A stretch of 27,577 nt of DNA from JABFRJ01 sp031365465 (GTDB lineage Bacteria > Pseudomonadota > Alphaproteobacteria > Rhizobiales > Hyphomicrobiaceae): NCBI GenBank assembly GCA_031365465.1, contig JANLYD010000282.1:1-27577 (forward strand), given 5' to 3'. Numbering within the stretch: position 1 is the first letter of the stretch; every line of letters begins with the position of its first letter. A model generated the notes under the pieces. The model was not told the origin of the DNA. It was given only the letters and a program-made list of their open reading frames with translations, and ran no database searches. Positions 1-6,569 of the stretch are shown piece by piece. The translations under genes and the position numbers were made by a program.

Positions 1-755
1 TATGTTTCGGCCAACGCGAACAGGGCGCGGCCATCTCCGGTGGCTGCGGTGTCGGTCAGCATCGCGCGGGCTGCCCGGACGTCGCCTTCGGCAATGAAGC
101 GTTCGGCAACGGCCAAGATCTGCGCCGTAGTGACGAGTGCGCGCGCATTGGGCTCGATGGCGCTCGTCGCAGGTTTGTCCGGCATCGCGAATGTCGCGAC
201 CGGGACGCGGCGCACCTGCACGGAAGCCGACGACATCGGTGCTTGCGTCTCGGTCATGACGCGACCGCCGAAGGCACCGAGCCAGAACAGCAACGCAGCG
301 CCTGTCGCCAAGCAGATGGCGGCAGCAGCCCGAATGGCCAACGCCATACGCTCCTTGCGTGACGCCTCGGCGATCTCTTCGGCCTGCTTGTACCACGCGG
401 ACGGCAATCGCCCGGGGGCATTGGCGCCGTCTGTTTCAGATTTATCCATGGGACCGCTCTCGTCGCTCACCTGGGGCCGCGTCGTGAGATCGGTGCTGAC
501 GCGCATCGACGGCGGCACCAGCGCGCGCTCGCGCGATGCCTCGGGCGGTGGCTGCAACTGTGGTTCGGGCGGCAGCTGCAGGATCGCTGCGAGATCGTAC
601 TGCGCGGCTGCGGCGCGGGCGCTGATGGGCTGGGTAATTACGCGCGCAGAGGTGTCGCGTGGATTAGTCTGGCTTCGTGGCTGATACTCGCTCAACCGGC
701 TCGCCTGATCAGATCGGCGCGCGGTTCTGCCATTTAGTCGCTCGGTCTCACTCAT
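1..755 (-). CDS. Membrane-anchored TPR/Sel1-like protein, partial (C-terminus off window)
   Basis: An uninterrupted minus-strand frame runs from an ATG at 755 to the left edge and gives about 251 residues without a stop. The N-terminal ~115 residues are polar and rich in Pro, Gln, Arg and Ala, as expected for a cytoplasmic disordered region. A single hydrophobic segment follows at about residues 137-160 (IRAAAAICLATGAALLFWLG). The visible C-terminal end reads AERFIAEGDVRAARAMLTD and then GDGRALFALAET, the helix-turn-helix pattern of tetratricopeptide/Sel1-like repeats. Alphaproteobacteria commonly carry single-pass proteins with this type of periplasmic repeat, but I cannot assign a function. 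A purine-rich stretch (GGGGGA) lies about ten bases before the ATG. The frame stays open further upstream, so GTG or TTG starts cannot be excluded. The plus-strand reading of the same region has the composition of an antisense shadow. Confidence 0.72.
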   Translation of the reverse strand, partial: MSETERLNGRTARRSDQASRLSEYQPRSQTNPRDTSARVITQPISARAAAAQYDLAAILQLPPEPQLQPPPEASRERALVPPSMRVSTDLTTRPQVSDESGPMDKSETDGANAPGRLPSAWYKQAEEIAEASRKERMALAIRAAAAICLATGAALLFWLGAFGGRVMTETQAPMSSASVQVRRVPVATFAMPDKPATSAIEPNARALVTTAQILAVAERFIAEGDVRAARAMLTDTAATGDGRALFALAET

Positions 756-993
756 ACGCAACACGTCCCCCAAAGCTGATCAGGCGGGCTTGCTCTCCGT
801 CAGAAACAAACGTTCCAATTACCCCCGGCTCATCAAATGCAAAAACAGCCGGAAAGACGCTTTAATTATGGCAGTACCGCATGGACAAGCGAAGCATTTT
901 TCGGCCAAGCTGACTGACTTCAATGCTTTGGGGAACTCGGCGAGCGGTCAATATGTATGGCGGAATAGAGAATATACCTAGACGGATGAATGC

Positions 994-1938
994 ATGAATC
1001 TGCCGCAGATATCGCCGGAATGTGCAGTCGGAGCGTGGCTCGAAGCCGAACGTCTCAGCCTCGATGCCGAACTGCCGCGTCCGGTCACCGTGCTGCGTCC
1101 GCCGCGGCAAACAGTGCCGATAATTTTTTGCTCGCCGCACTCAGGGCGCACCTATCCAGCAGCCTTTCTCGATGCTTCGCGGCTAGCGCCGCTGCCGTTG
1201 CGGCGAAGCGAAGACGCTTATGTCGACGCGTTGCTGGGAGCGGCGGTCGCGCATGGTGCGCCGTTGATCACGGCGGAATTTCCGCGCGCCTACCTCGACG
1301 TCAATCGCGAACCGCTGGAGTTGGATCCGCGGCTCATCGATGGCGCGATGCCGCGCGGCGCCAATACGCAGTCGGCGCGAGTGGCGGGGGGCCTCGGGAC
1401 CGTTCCAAGGCTGGTCGCGGACGGCGAAGAGATCTACGCGCACAGGATGCCGCTGGCGGTGGCCATGCAACGGATAGAGCGGTTGTACATTCCGTTCCAT
1501 GATGCGCTCGCGGCGCTCGTGATCGAGACTCAGCGACGGTTCGGGGTGGCGATCCTGGTCGATTGTCACTCGATGCCGTCAGCGTCGACGGGGCATGCGA
1601 AAGCACTCAGGCCGCATTTCGTCATCGGTGATCGGTTCGGGACATCGTGTGCAGCCGATTTGTCGCGCACTGTCGCGCGATCGCTCAGCTCGGTCGGGTA
1701 CGACGTGCAGGCGAATAAGCCGTATGCCGGCGGGTTCATAACAGAGCACTATGGACGGCCGCACGAGCGCATTCATGCGATTCAGGTCGAGATCAACCGG
1801 TCGTTATACTTGAACGAGGCAACTCTCGAGTTGAGCGCGGACTTTACAGCGTGCGTCACCGCCGTCGACGGCCTCATCCGGGCAACGGCTGATCTTGCGG
1901 ACAATTGGATCGGCCGGCACCGGGTTGCTGCCGAATAA
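994..1938 (+). CDS. N-formylglutamate amidohydrolase family protein
   Basis: The 314-residue protein matches the N-formylglutamate amidohydrolase family (FGase, HutG-like). Visible motifs are CSPHSGRTYP near residue 46 (a probable metal-binding His in an SPHSG context), RRSEDAYVDAL, AEFPRAYLDVNREPLELDP, VDCHSMPS near 190 and VQVEINRSLYLNE near the C-terminus (reading IQVEINRS). In the family, metal-dependent hydrolysis of the N-formyl group releases formate and glutamate, the last step of one histidine-degradation route. No hut genes are adjacent, so the true substrate may be another N-acyl amino acid. The gene stands alone, with a divergent neighbour on the left and a small RNA gene on the other strand on the right. 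Length is slightly above typical members (about 265-300 residues), with an extra N-terminal stretch of about 40 residues. The ATG at 994 is chosen because no better-supported start lies downstream before the conserved core. Confidence 0.88.
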   Translation: MNLPQISPECAVGAWLEAERLSLDAELPRPVTVLRPPRQTVPIIFCSPHSGRTYPAAFLDASRLAPLPLRRSEDAYVDALLGAAVAHGAPLITAEFPRAYLDVNREPLELDPRLIDGAMPRGANTQSARVAGGLGTVPRLVADGEEIYAHRMPLAVAMQRIERLYIPFHDALAALVIETQRRFGVAILVDCHSMPSASTGHAKALRPHFVIGDRFGTSCAADLSRTVARSLSSVGYDVQANKPYAGGFITEHYGRPHERIHAIQVEINRSLYLNEATLELSADFTACVTAVDGLIRATADLADNWIGRHRVAAE

Positions 1939-1950
1939 TATGAAATTGGC

Positions 1951-1978
1951 AAAAAAAAGAGCCGTTCGTGAGAACGGC
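1951..1978 (-). terminator. Rho-independent terminator of the MmgR-like sRNA
   Basis: A perfect 7-bp stem (1961-1967 with 1972-1978) closes a GTGA/TCAC tetraloop. On the minus strand it is followed by TC and then eight T residues (complement of 1951-1958). The T-tract lies only on the minus-strand side, so it terminates leftward transcription and not the plus-strand amidohydrolase mRNA. Confidence 0.85.
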
Positions 1979-2033
1979 CCAAGTCTAGGGAGGAAACGCC
2001 CAAGGAGGGCTAGTTGCGATGAACTTAATCACC
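1951..2033 (-). ncRNA. mmgR: MmgR/alpha-r8-like small RNA (putative)
   Basis: On the minus strand a compact transcription unit can be read. It has a -35/-10 pair, a short hairpin-forming 5' segment (GGTGA pairing with TCATC, or GTTGC with GCAAC if the start is slightly upstream), the motif CCCTCCTTGGGC, the single-stranded 10-mer TTTCCTCCCT (complement of 1987-1996), and a strong terminator with eight T residues. The predicted transcript is about 83 nt. The layout of two hairpins flanking an unpaired UUUCCUCCCU matches what I recall of the MmgR (alpha-r8) sRNA family of Hyphomicrobiales. In Sinorhizobium meliloti MmgR (about 77 nt) limits polyhydroxybutyrate accumulation. The pyrimidine 10-mer could pair with Shine-Dalgarno sequences. 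Family assignment rests on motif and architecture only; the exact 5' end is inferred from the -10 box. Confidence 0.72.
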
Positions 2034-2039
2034 AGCAAC

Positions 2040-2068
2040 ATATGAACAAGGTATGCTGCATTGCACAA
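2040..2068 (-). promoter_or_regulatory. Sigma-70-type promoter of the sRNA
   Basis: Minus-strand boxes are TTGTGC (complement of 2063-2068) and TCATAT (complement of 2040-2045), separated by exactly 17 bp. This places the transcription start near 2033. The -35 box overlaps the TGCAnTGCA palindrome at 2057-2065, so a repressor bound there would block polymerase. Confidence 0.55.
2057..2068. promoter_or_regulatory. TGCATTGCACAA motif, copy 1 (possible PhaR-type operator)
   Basis: The 12-mer TGCATTGCACAA contains the 9-bp palindrome TGCATTGCA and overlaps the -35 box of the sRNA promoter. PhaR-type regulators of polyhydroxyalkanoate genes recognise TGC-N-GCA type palindromes, so a PhaR operator is the best guess. 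This is inferred from resemblance and position only. Confidence 0.45.
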
Positions 2069-2176
2069 GAACGCAACCCAAAAATTTTAACTGAGCCGCT
2101 TTTTCTCACCCTTACGTAAAGAATCGGCACTGCCAAGCCGTTATCAAAGGATCTTCAGAAAATCGTGATTTTGCAA

Positions 2177-2204
2177 TTAACTTGTTAAATTTTAACATTA
2201 TAAT
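2177..2204 (+). promoter_or_regulatory. Candidate promoter for the paa operon
   Basis: An AT-rich island in GC-rich DNA holds a perfect TATAAT (2199-2204), preceded after 16 bp by TTAACT (2177-2182), a fair -35 box. Nothing else between here and paaA looks as much like a promoter. It would give a leader of about 255 nt that includes motif copy 2 and a small ORF. The sequence AAATTTTAAC occurs both here (2187-2196) and about 100 bp upstream, possibly as part of a regulator site. Confidence 0.4.
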
Positions 2205-2266
2205 CGCTGGTCTAGCGCCGAAAACGTGCTGCCTGCTGGCCGAGACCATCCCGCTGAAAGCAACGT

Positions 2267-2278
2267 TGCATTGCACAA
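2267..2278. promoter_or_regulatory. TGCATTGCACAA motif, copy 2 (possible PhaR-type operator)
   Basis: This is an exact 12-bp repeat of the motif at 2057-2068, 210 bp apart and in the same orientation. Unlike copy 1 it is not followed by a recognisable minus-strand -10 box. It lies about 65 bp downstream of the candidate paa promoter and 190 bp upstream of paaA, where a bound protein could act as a roadblock. Confidence 0.4.
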
Positions 2279-2293
2279 ATCGCGGGGGTCAAC

Positions 2294-2371
2294 ATGGCTT
2301 TTACCTTGTTCAAAGCACGTCGCTCGCACCTGTCTGTCGCTCGAATCGCATCTGGGGTGCTCGGCACCTGA
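2294..2371 (+). CDS. Possible 25-residue small ORF upstream of paaA
   Basis: The sequence ATG-GCT-TTT begins six to seven bases after GGGGG, an acceptable ribosome-binding site, and reads 25 codons to a TGA at 2369-2371, ending about 100 bp before paaA. The peptide (MAFTLFKARRSHLSVARIAS and five more residues) is basic with no recognised domain and no run of a regulatory amino acid that would suggest attenuation. It could be a leader peptide, a small protein or chance. Its position in a long leader next to motif copy 2 is the only reason to list it. Confidence 0.25.
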   Translation: MAFTLFKARRSHLSVARIASGVLGT

Positions 2372-2467
2372 GGACAGACGTTTTGCGTGATTGCCGAAAC
2401 CCCCTATGCGACGCAAGATACGCGCCGATCGCCGACCGAGCCTGCCTATCTGAAGGGAGCAAGCGCC

Positions 2468-3478
2468 ATGTACACGCAAGCACTGAACGAGAAGGATGCG
2501 CTGCCATCCGCCAACGGCCGCGCCGAGGATCCCGGTAAACTGGCGCGATTTCAGGCCGTGATCGACGCCGAAGACAAGATCGAGCCGAACGACTGGATGC
2601 CGGATGCGTACCGGCGCACCCTGCAGCGGCAGATTTCCCAGCACGCGCATTCCGAAATCATCGGGATGCAACCGGAGGGAAACTGGCTGACGCGGGCGCC
2701 GTCGTTGAAGCGCAAGGCGACGTTGCTGGCCAAGATCCAGGACGAGGCGGGGCACGGCCTGTATCTCTATTCGGCTGCCGAAACGCTCGGCATGAGCCGC
2801 GAGGAGTACGACGAGCAGCTCCTGAGTGGACGCGCGAAATATTCGTCGATCTTCAACTATCCGTCGCTGACGTGGGCCGACATGGGCGCGATCGGCTGGC
2901 TGGTCGACGGTGCGGCGATCATGAACCAGATCCCGTTGTGCCGCTGCAGCTATGGGCCTTACGCGCGTGCGATGATCCGTATCTGCAAGGAAGAGAGCTT
3001 CCACCAGCGGCAGGGTTACGAAATGATGGTCACGCTGTCGCGCGGGACGGCGGCACAAAAGGCGATGGCTCAAGATGCGCTCAATCGCTTCTATTGGCCG
3101 GTGCTGATGATGTTCGGGCCATCGGATGCAGAAAGCATGCATTCTGCCGACAGTGCGAAGTGGAAGATCAAGCGCTTCTCCAACGACGAGTTGCGGCAGA
3201 AATTTCTCGATGCGACCGTTCCACAAGGGCACTACCTCGGGCTGACGTTCCCCGATGCGGATCTGAAATTCAACGAGGCGACCGGTCATTGGGAGCACGG
3301 CGTCATCGATTGGAGCGAGTTCAAGCGCGTGCTCGCTGGCGATGGCCCGTGCAACCGCCAGCGCATGAAAGTGCGACGGGCTGCGGCGGCTGACGGCGCT
3401 TGGGTGCGTGACGCCGCGCGGGCGCATGCCGCGAAGCGATTGCAGCGGATCAATGCGGCCAAAGTGGCGGCGGAGTAG
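2468..3478 (+). CDS. paaA: 1,2-phenylacetyl-CoA epoxidase, catalytic subunit PaaA
   Basis: The 336-residue protein aligns by eye with PaaA along its whole length. Examples are EPNDWMPDAYRRTLQRQISQ, HAHSEIIGMQPEGNW, DEAGHGLYLYSAAETLG, FNYPSLTWADMGAIGWLVDG, CKEESFHQRQG, WKIKRFSNDELRQKF and the C-terminal CNRQRMKVRRAA. The DEAGH and EESFH segments supply carboxylate and histidine ligands of the diiron centre. PaaA is the oxygenase subunit of the soluble PaaABCE complex, which converts phenylacetyl-CoA to its ring-1,2-epoxide with O2 and NADPH. The ATG at 2468 is preceded by AAGGGA at a good distance and gives family length; the frame is open further upstream to 2387 but that extension is unlike PaaA. 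It is the first gene of the operon. Confidence 0.97.
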   Translation: MYTQALNEKDALPSANGRAEDPGKLARFQAVIDAEDKIEPNDWMPDAYRRTLQRQISQHAHSEIIGMQPEGNWLTRAPSLKRKATLLAKIQDEAGHGLYLYSAAETLGMSREEYDEQLLSGRAKYSSIFNYPSLTWADMGAIGWLVDGAAIMNQIPLCRCSYGPYARAMIRICKEESFHQRQGYEMMVTLSRGTAAQKAMAQDALNRFYWPVLMMFGPSDAESMHSADSAKWKIKRFSNDELRQKFLDATVPQGHYLGLTFPDADLKFNEATGHWEHGVIDWSEFKRVLAGDGPCNRQRMKVRRAAAADGAWVRDAARAHAAKRLQRINAAKVAAE

Positions 3479-3492
3479 GGTTAAATACCTCG

Positions 3493-3846
3493 ATGCAGCT
3501 CAAGATCAATTTAGCAGAAAAACTCGCCACCTTCGACGAGCATTGGTCTCCCCGCACTATCGCCCGCTACAATTCTGATGATGTGATGGTGGTCAAAGTT
3601 CAAGGCGAGTTCGTCTGGCACAAGCACGACGATACAGATGACTTCTTTCTCGTTCTGAAAGGTGATCTCGACATCGAAATGCGCGACCGAACGGTATCGC
3701 TGAAACCCGGTGAAATTTTCGTCGTGCCGCGTGGTGTCGAGCATCGCCCGGTGGCTCGTGGCGAAGTGCATCTGTTGTTGATCGAACCGTCGGGTACGCC
3801 GAACACAGGCGACGCGAAAACAGCAGCGCCTCGCAAAATAGTTTGA
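3493..3846 (+). CDS. Small cupin-domain protein inside the paa operon
   Basis: The 117-residue protein is a single-domain cupin. Motif 1 is HKHDDTDDFFLVLKGDLDI (H43, H45, with Asp49/Asp50 where many relatives have Glu). Motif 2 is KPGEIFVVPRGVEHRPVA (H84). The residues could bind one metal ion. The family is broad (isomerases, dioxygenases, sensors) and the substrate cannot be read from sequence. It sits 14 bp after paaA and 14 bp before the paaB start, all on one strand, so it is probably co-transcribed, although it is not a standard part of the epoxidase operon. The Shine-Dalgarno sequence is weak. The codon usage looks more AT-rich than paaA or paaC, which suggests later insertion. Possible roles are handling of a reactive CoA-ester product or metabolite sensing; both are guesses. 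Confidence 0.85.
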   Translation: MQLKINLAEKLATFDEHWSPRTIARYNSDDVMVVKVQGEFVWHKHDDTDDFFLVLKGDLDIEMRDRTVSLKPGEIFVVPRGVEHRPVARGEVHLLLIEPSGTPNTGDAKTAAPRKIV

Positions 3847-3860
3847 AGGCCGGAGTTATT

Positions 3861-4148
3861 ATGATCGAAGCTGCAACACCGCTCTGGGAAGTATTCATCC
3901 GCAACCGCTCGGGGTTGCCGCACAAGCACTGCGGGTCGGTGCATGCGGCCGACGCGACAATGGCGCTGCAGGCGGCGCGCGACGTCTACACCCGGCGCGG
4001 CGAAAGCGTGTCGCTGTGGGTCGTTCCATCGTCGGCGATCGTCGCCTCCGATCCGAACGACCGCGACGCCTTGTTCGAACCGACGGGAACGAAAATTTAC
4101 CGGCATCCGACGTTCTACGATGTGCCGGACGAAGTGGGTCATATGTAG
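3861..4148 (+). CDS. paaB: 1,2-phenylacetyl-CoA epoxidase subunit PaaB
   Basis: The 95-residue product equals the length of E. coli PaaB and matches it throughout: LWEVFIRNRSGLPHKHCGS, VHAADATMALQAARDVYTRR, SLWVVPSSAIVASDP, KIYRHPTFYDVPDEVGHM. PaaB is a non-catalytic structural subunit that bridges PaaAC heterodimers in the epoxidase. The ATG at 3861 is preceded by GGAG six bases upstream and gives the family N-terminus. An in-frame TTG at 3843 overlapping the cupin stop would add six residues and is less likely. It lies third in the operon, between the cupin gene and paaC. Confidence 0.96.
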   Translation: MIEAATPLWEVFIRNRSGLPHKHCGSVHAADATMALQAARDVYTRRGESVSLWVVPSSAIVASDPNDRDALFEPTGTKIYRHPTFYDVPDEVGHM

Positions 4149-4186
4149 CGCTGCGGATCGCGCACCCCTTTTCGAGACGAGATCGC

Positions 4187-4945
4187 ATGACCCAGACGAC
4201 TGCCCTGTTCGACATTACGCTCGCGCTTGCCGACGACGCGCTGGTGCTGTGCCATCGGCTGTCTGAGTGGAGCGGCCGGGGGCCGTCGCTGGAAGAAGAC
4301 ATAGCGTTGTCCAATCTCGGGCTGGATCTGATCGGGCAAGCGCGGCTGTTCTATGCGTACGCAGCGGAACTCGAAGGCAAAGGCCGAAGCGAAGACGATC
4401 TCGCGTATTTTCGCACTGCCGCCGACTATCGCAACCTGCTGATCGTCGAACTCGAGATCGGTGATTTCGCGCACACGATCGCGCGGCAGTTTTTGTATGC
4501 GGCGTTTCTGCATCCCTACTTTCAGAAACTCAGCACATCCACCGACCCACGGCTGGCCGAGATCGCGACGAAAGCGGTGAAGGAAATGGCCTATCACGTG
4601 CGCCACACGTCGGAGTGGATGATCCGGTTGGGCGACGGCACACCGGAGAGCACGCAGCGAGCTGTGCAGGCGCTCGACGATCTGTGGGGCTATACGGGCG
4701 AAATGTTCGAGATGACGGCTGGCGAGCGGGCTTTGGCTGACGCTGGCGTCGTGCCGGACCGAGCAGCGGTGCTGCCGATCTGGACGGCCACGGTCGATCG
4801 CGTTCTGCGTGAGGCGATGCTGCAGCGCCCCAAAACCATCGGCATGCAGATGGGTGGACGACAAGGCAAACACACCGAAGCGCTCGACCACATGCTGGCT
4901 GAAATGCAGGTGCTGGCGCGGCAGCATCCGGGGGCCACATGGTGA
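4187..4945 (+). CDS. paaC: 1,2-phenylacetyl-CoA epoxidase subunit PaaC
   Basis: The 252-residue protein matches PaaC: LADDALVLCHRLSEWSGRGP, EEDIALSNLGLDLIGQARLF, DYRNLLIVELEIGDFAHTI, VKEMAYHVRHTSEWMIRLGD and GGRQGKHTEALDHMLAEMQ. PaaC is the ferritin-like structural partner of PaaA; it has the same four-helix fold but does not hold the catalytic diiron site. The ATG at 4187 fits the family N-terminus (MTQTTALFDITLALADDALV) and leaves 38 bp after paaB. The open frame continues upstream into paaB, but that reading is out of frame with paaB and is not PaaC-like. The last codons overlap the start of paaD (ATGGTGA arrangement), which indicates translational coupling. Confidence 0.96.
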   Translation: MTQTTALFDITLALADDALVLCHRLSEWSGRGPSLEEDIALSNLGLDLIGQARLFYAYAAELEGKGRSEDDLAYFRTAADYRNLLIVELEIGDFAHTIARQFLYAAFLHPYFQKLSTSTDPRLAEIATKAVKEMAYHVRHTSEWMIRLGDGTPESTQRAVQALDDLWGYTGEMFEMTAGERALADAGVVPDRAAVLPIWTATVDRVLREAMLQRPKTIGMQMGGRQGKHTEALDHMLAEMQVLARQHPGATW

Positions 4946-5472
4946 CCCTGCACGAGCCGTCCGCACACGCCAATGAGACAAGCGCTGCTGCTGACGCCGA
5001 TCTCGCGCGTGCGTATGCGATCGCCGCCGACGTGCCAGATCCCGAGATTCCCGTGCTGACCCTGGCCGACCTCGGTGTGATGCGCGGCGTGAAACGTCGC
5101 GACGGCCTCATCGTCGTTTCGTTGACGCCGACCTACACGGGGTGTCCGGCAACGGCTGCCATTCAGCTTGCCGTCGAGATCGCGCTGGCGGATGCCGGAC
5201 TCACGTCGGCTCGTGTGGAAACGATATTGTCGCCGGCGTGGACGACAGACGACATCACCGAAGAGGGACGCGCGAAGCTGAAAGCGTACGGCATCGCGCC
5301 GCCGGGCAAGGGCAGTCCCGCGATGTTGTTCGCCGACGAGATCGTCGCGTGCCCGCGTTGCAATTCGACCTCGACACGCCGCATATCGGAATTCGGTTCG
5401 ACGGCGTGCAAAGCGCTTTGGCAGTGCCTCGATTGCCGCGAGCCGTTCGATTATTTCAAATGTCATCGGTGA
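4939..5472 (+). CDS. paaD: PaaD, epoxidase maturation factor
   Basis: The 177-residue protein has an N-terminal DUF59/MIP18-type domain (VPDPEIPVLTLADLGVMRGV, PTYTGCPA) and a C-terminal Cys-rich segment (CPRCNST near residue 139, ACKALWQCLDCREPFDYFKC at the end). This is the PaaD layout. PaaD is required for phenylacetyl-CoA epoxidase activity in vivo and is thought to help mature the iron-sulphur protein PaaE or the diiron site; it is not part of the purified complex. The gene overlaps paaC by 7 bp, and its stop is 2 bp before the chosen paaE start. Length is close to E. coli PaaD (about 165). Confidence 0.95.
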   Translation: MVTLHEPSAHANETSAAADADLARAYAIAADVPDPEIPVLTLADLGVMRGVKRRDGLIVVSLTPTYTGCPATAAIQLAVEIALADAGLTSARVETILSPAWTTDDITEEGRAKLKAYGIAPPGKGSPAMLFADEIVACPRCNSTSTRRISEFGSTACKALWQCLDCREPFDYFKCHR

Positions 5473-5474
5473 CC

Positions 5475-6569
5475 ATGGCTGACGTTTTCCATCGCCTCAC
5501 GATCGCGTCGGTGCGCAGGCTTACGGCGGACGCGGTCGAAGTGACGTTCGAGGTTCCCAGCGGAACCGCTGCGGCACTGGCGTTCAAGCCAGGCCAGCAT
5601 GTGCCGGTGCGCGCCACCATCGACGGCGTCGAGCACAGGCGGACATATTCGATGTGTTCGGCGCGCGATGGCGCCTTCCGCATCGGCATCAAGCGCGTGC
5701 CAGGCGGGATCATCTCCACCTGGGCCAACGATCGGCTGGTGGCGGGTGATGTGCTGGAGGTGGGACTCCCGCAGGGCCGCTTCACGCTGCCGCCCGGCTC
5801 GGGCACCTCACGTCATGTGTTGATGCTGGCGGCGGGCGCGGGCATCACGCCCATTCTCGGAATGATCAACGAGGCCCTCGCGCACGAACCTGCAACGCGC
5901 GTCACGCTGGTTTACGGCAATCGCTCGCTCGACAGCGCCATGTTTCTGGCCGAACTGGAAGATCTGAAAGACCGGTATCCCGCGCGACTGGATCTGGTGC
6001 ACGTGCTGTCCGGCTCGGGCGTCGCCGACACCGACCTGCTGCAAGGCCGGTTGGATGGCGGCAAACTCAAAGAGATGGCCGGCAAGCTGATCGACATCAA
6101 GAGCGTGGAGCGCGTGTTTCTCTGCGGTCCCGGCGGTTTCATCAAGGAAACGCGTAACGCGCTGTTCGATCTAGGGCTGCCACGCGAGGCCGTGCATCAC
6201 GAGTTCTTCGTCGGGCAGACGGGATCTGCGGCAGGCGCTGCGCCACCACCGCCGGTGATTTCGAAGCCAGCCGTCGAGGCTGCCGCAGACGACATCGCGA
6301 CCACGATCATTCTCGACGGCCAGCGGCATCGCATTTCGCTGAAGCCGGGCCAGCATGTCCTCGACGCGGCGCTGCAGGCCGGCATCAAGGCGCCCTACTC
6401 GTGTACCGGCGGCATGTGCTCGACGTGTCGCGCGCGCGTCGTGGAAGGCGCAGTGACGATGACGGTCAACTACAGCCTGGAAGATTGGGAAATCCAACGC
6501 GGGTTCGTGCTGACGTGTCAGGCAGTCGCCATCACCGAGAAGCTGGTAGTCGATTACGACGCGATGTGA
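5475..6569 (+). CDS. paaE: 1,2-phenylacetyl-CoA epoxidase reductase PaaE
   Basis: The 364-residue protein is a ferredoxin-NADP reductase-like flavoprotein fused to a plant-type [2Fe-2S] ferredoxin. The FAD-binding RTYSMCS lies near residue 57, the nicotinamide-binding ML-AAGAGITPILG near 117, VFLCGPGGFI near 215, and the cluster ligands at the end: YSCTGGMCSTC and, about 31 residues later, VLTCQ. A Pro/Ala linker (APPPPVISKPAVEAAADD) joins the two parts. PaaE passes electrons from NADPH to the PaaA diiron centre. The ATG at 5475 fits the family start (MADVFHRLTI). An in-frame ATG at 5460 would overlap paaD by 13 bp and is possible. The 3' end overlaps the convergent O-antigen-ligase gene by 16 bp. 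Confidence 0.96.
   Translation: MADVFHRLTIASVRRLTADAVEVTFEVPSGTAAALAFKPGQHVPVRATIDGVEHRRTYSMCSARDGAFRIGIKRVPGGIISTWANDRLVAGDVLEVGLPQGRFTLPPGSGTSRHVLMLAAGAGITPILGMINEALAHEPATRVTLVYGNRSLDSAMFLAELEDLKDRYPARLDLVHVLSGSGVADTDLLQGRLDGGKLKEMAGKLIDIKSVERVFLCGPGGFIKETRNALFDLGLPREAVHHEFFVGQTGSAAGAAPPPPVISKPAVEAAADDIATTIILDGQRHRISLKPGQHVLDAALQAGIKAPYSCTGGMCSTCRARVVEGAVTMTVNYSLEDWEIQRGFVLTCQAVAITEKLVVDYDAM

Noticed and set aside
868..981. 37-codon ORF upstream of the amidohydrolase gene
   Set aside because: No ribosome-binding site of note, no recognisable sequence, and it ends just before the next gene; insufficient support.
755..993. Promoters or operators in the first divergent gap
   Set aside because: The gap is relatively AT-rich, but I found no hexamer pair with good spacing and no convincing palindrome.
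1951..1978. Terminator of the amidohydrolase gene
   Set aside because: The run of T residues is on the minus-strand side of the stem; on the plus strand the stem is followed by CCAAGTCT. It therefore belongs to the leftward sRNA.
2198..3427. Long minus-strand ORF opposite paaA
   Set aside because: It is Arg/His-rich, matches no family, and lies wholly antisense to a clearly conserved gene. It is a high-GC shadow.
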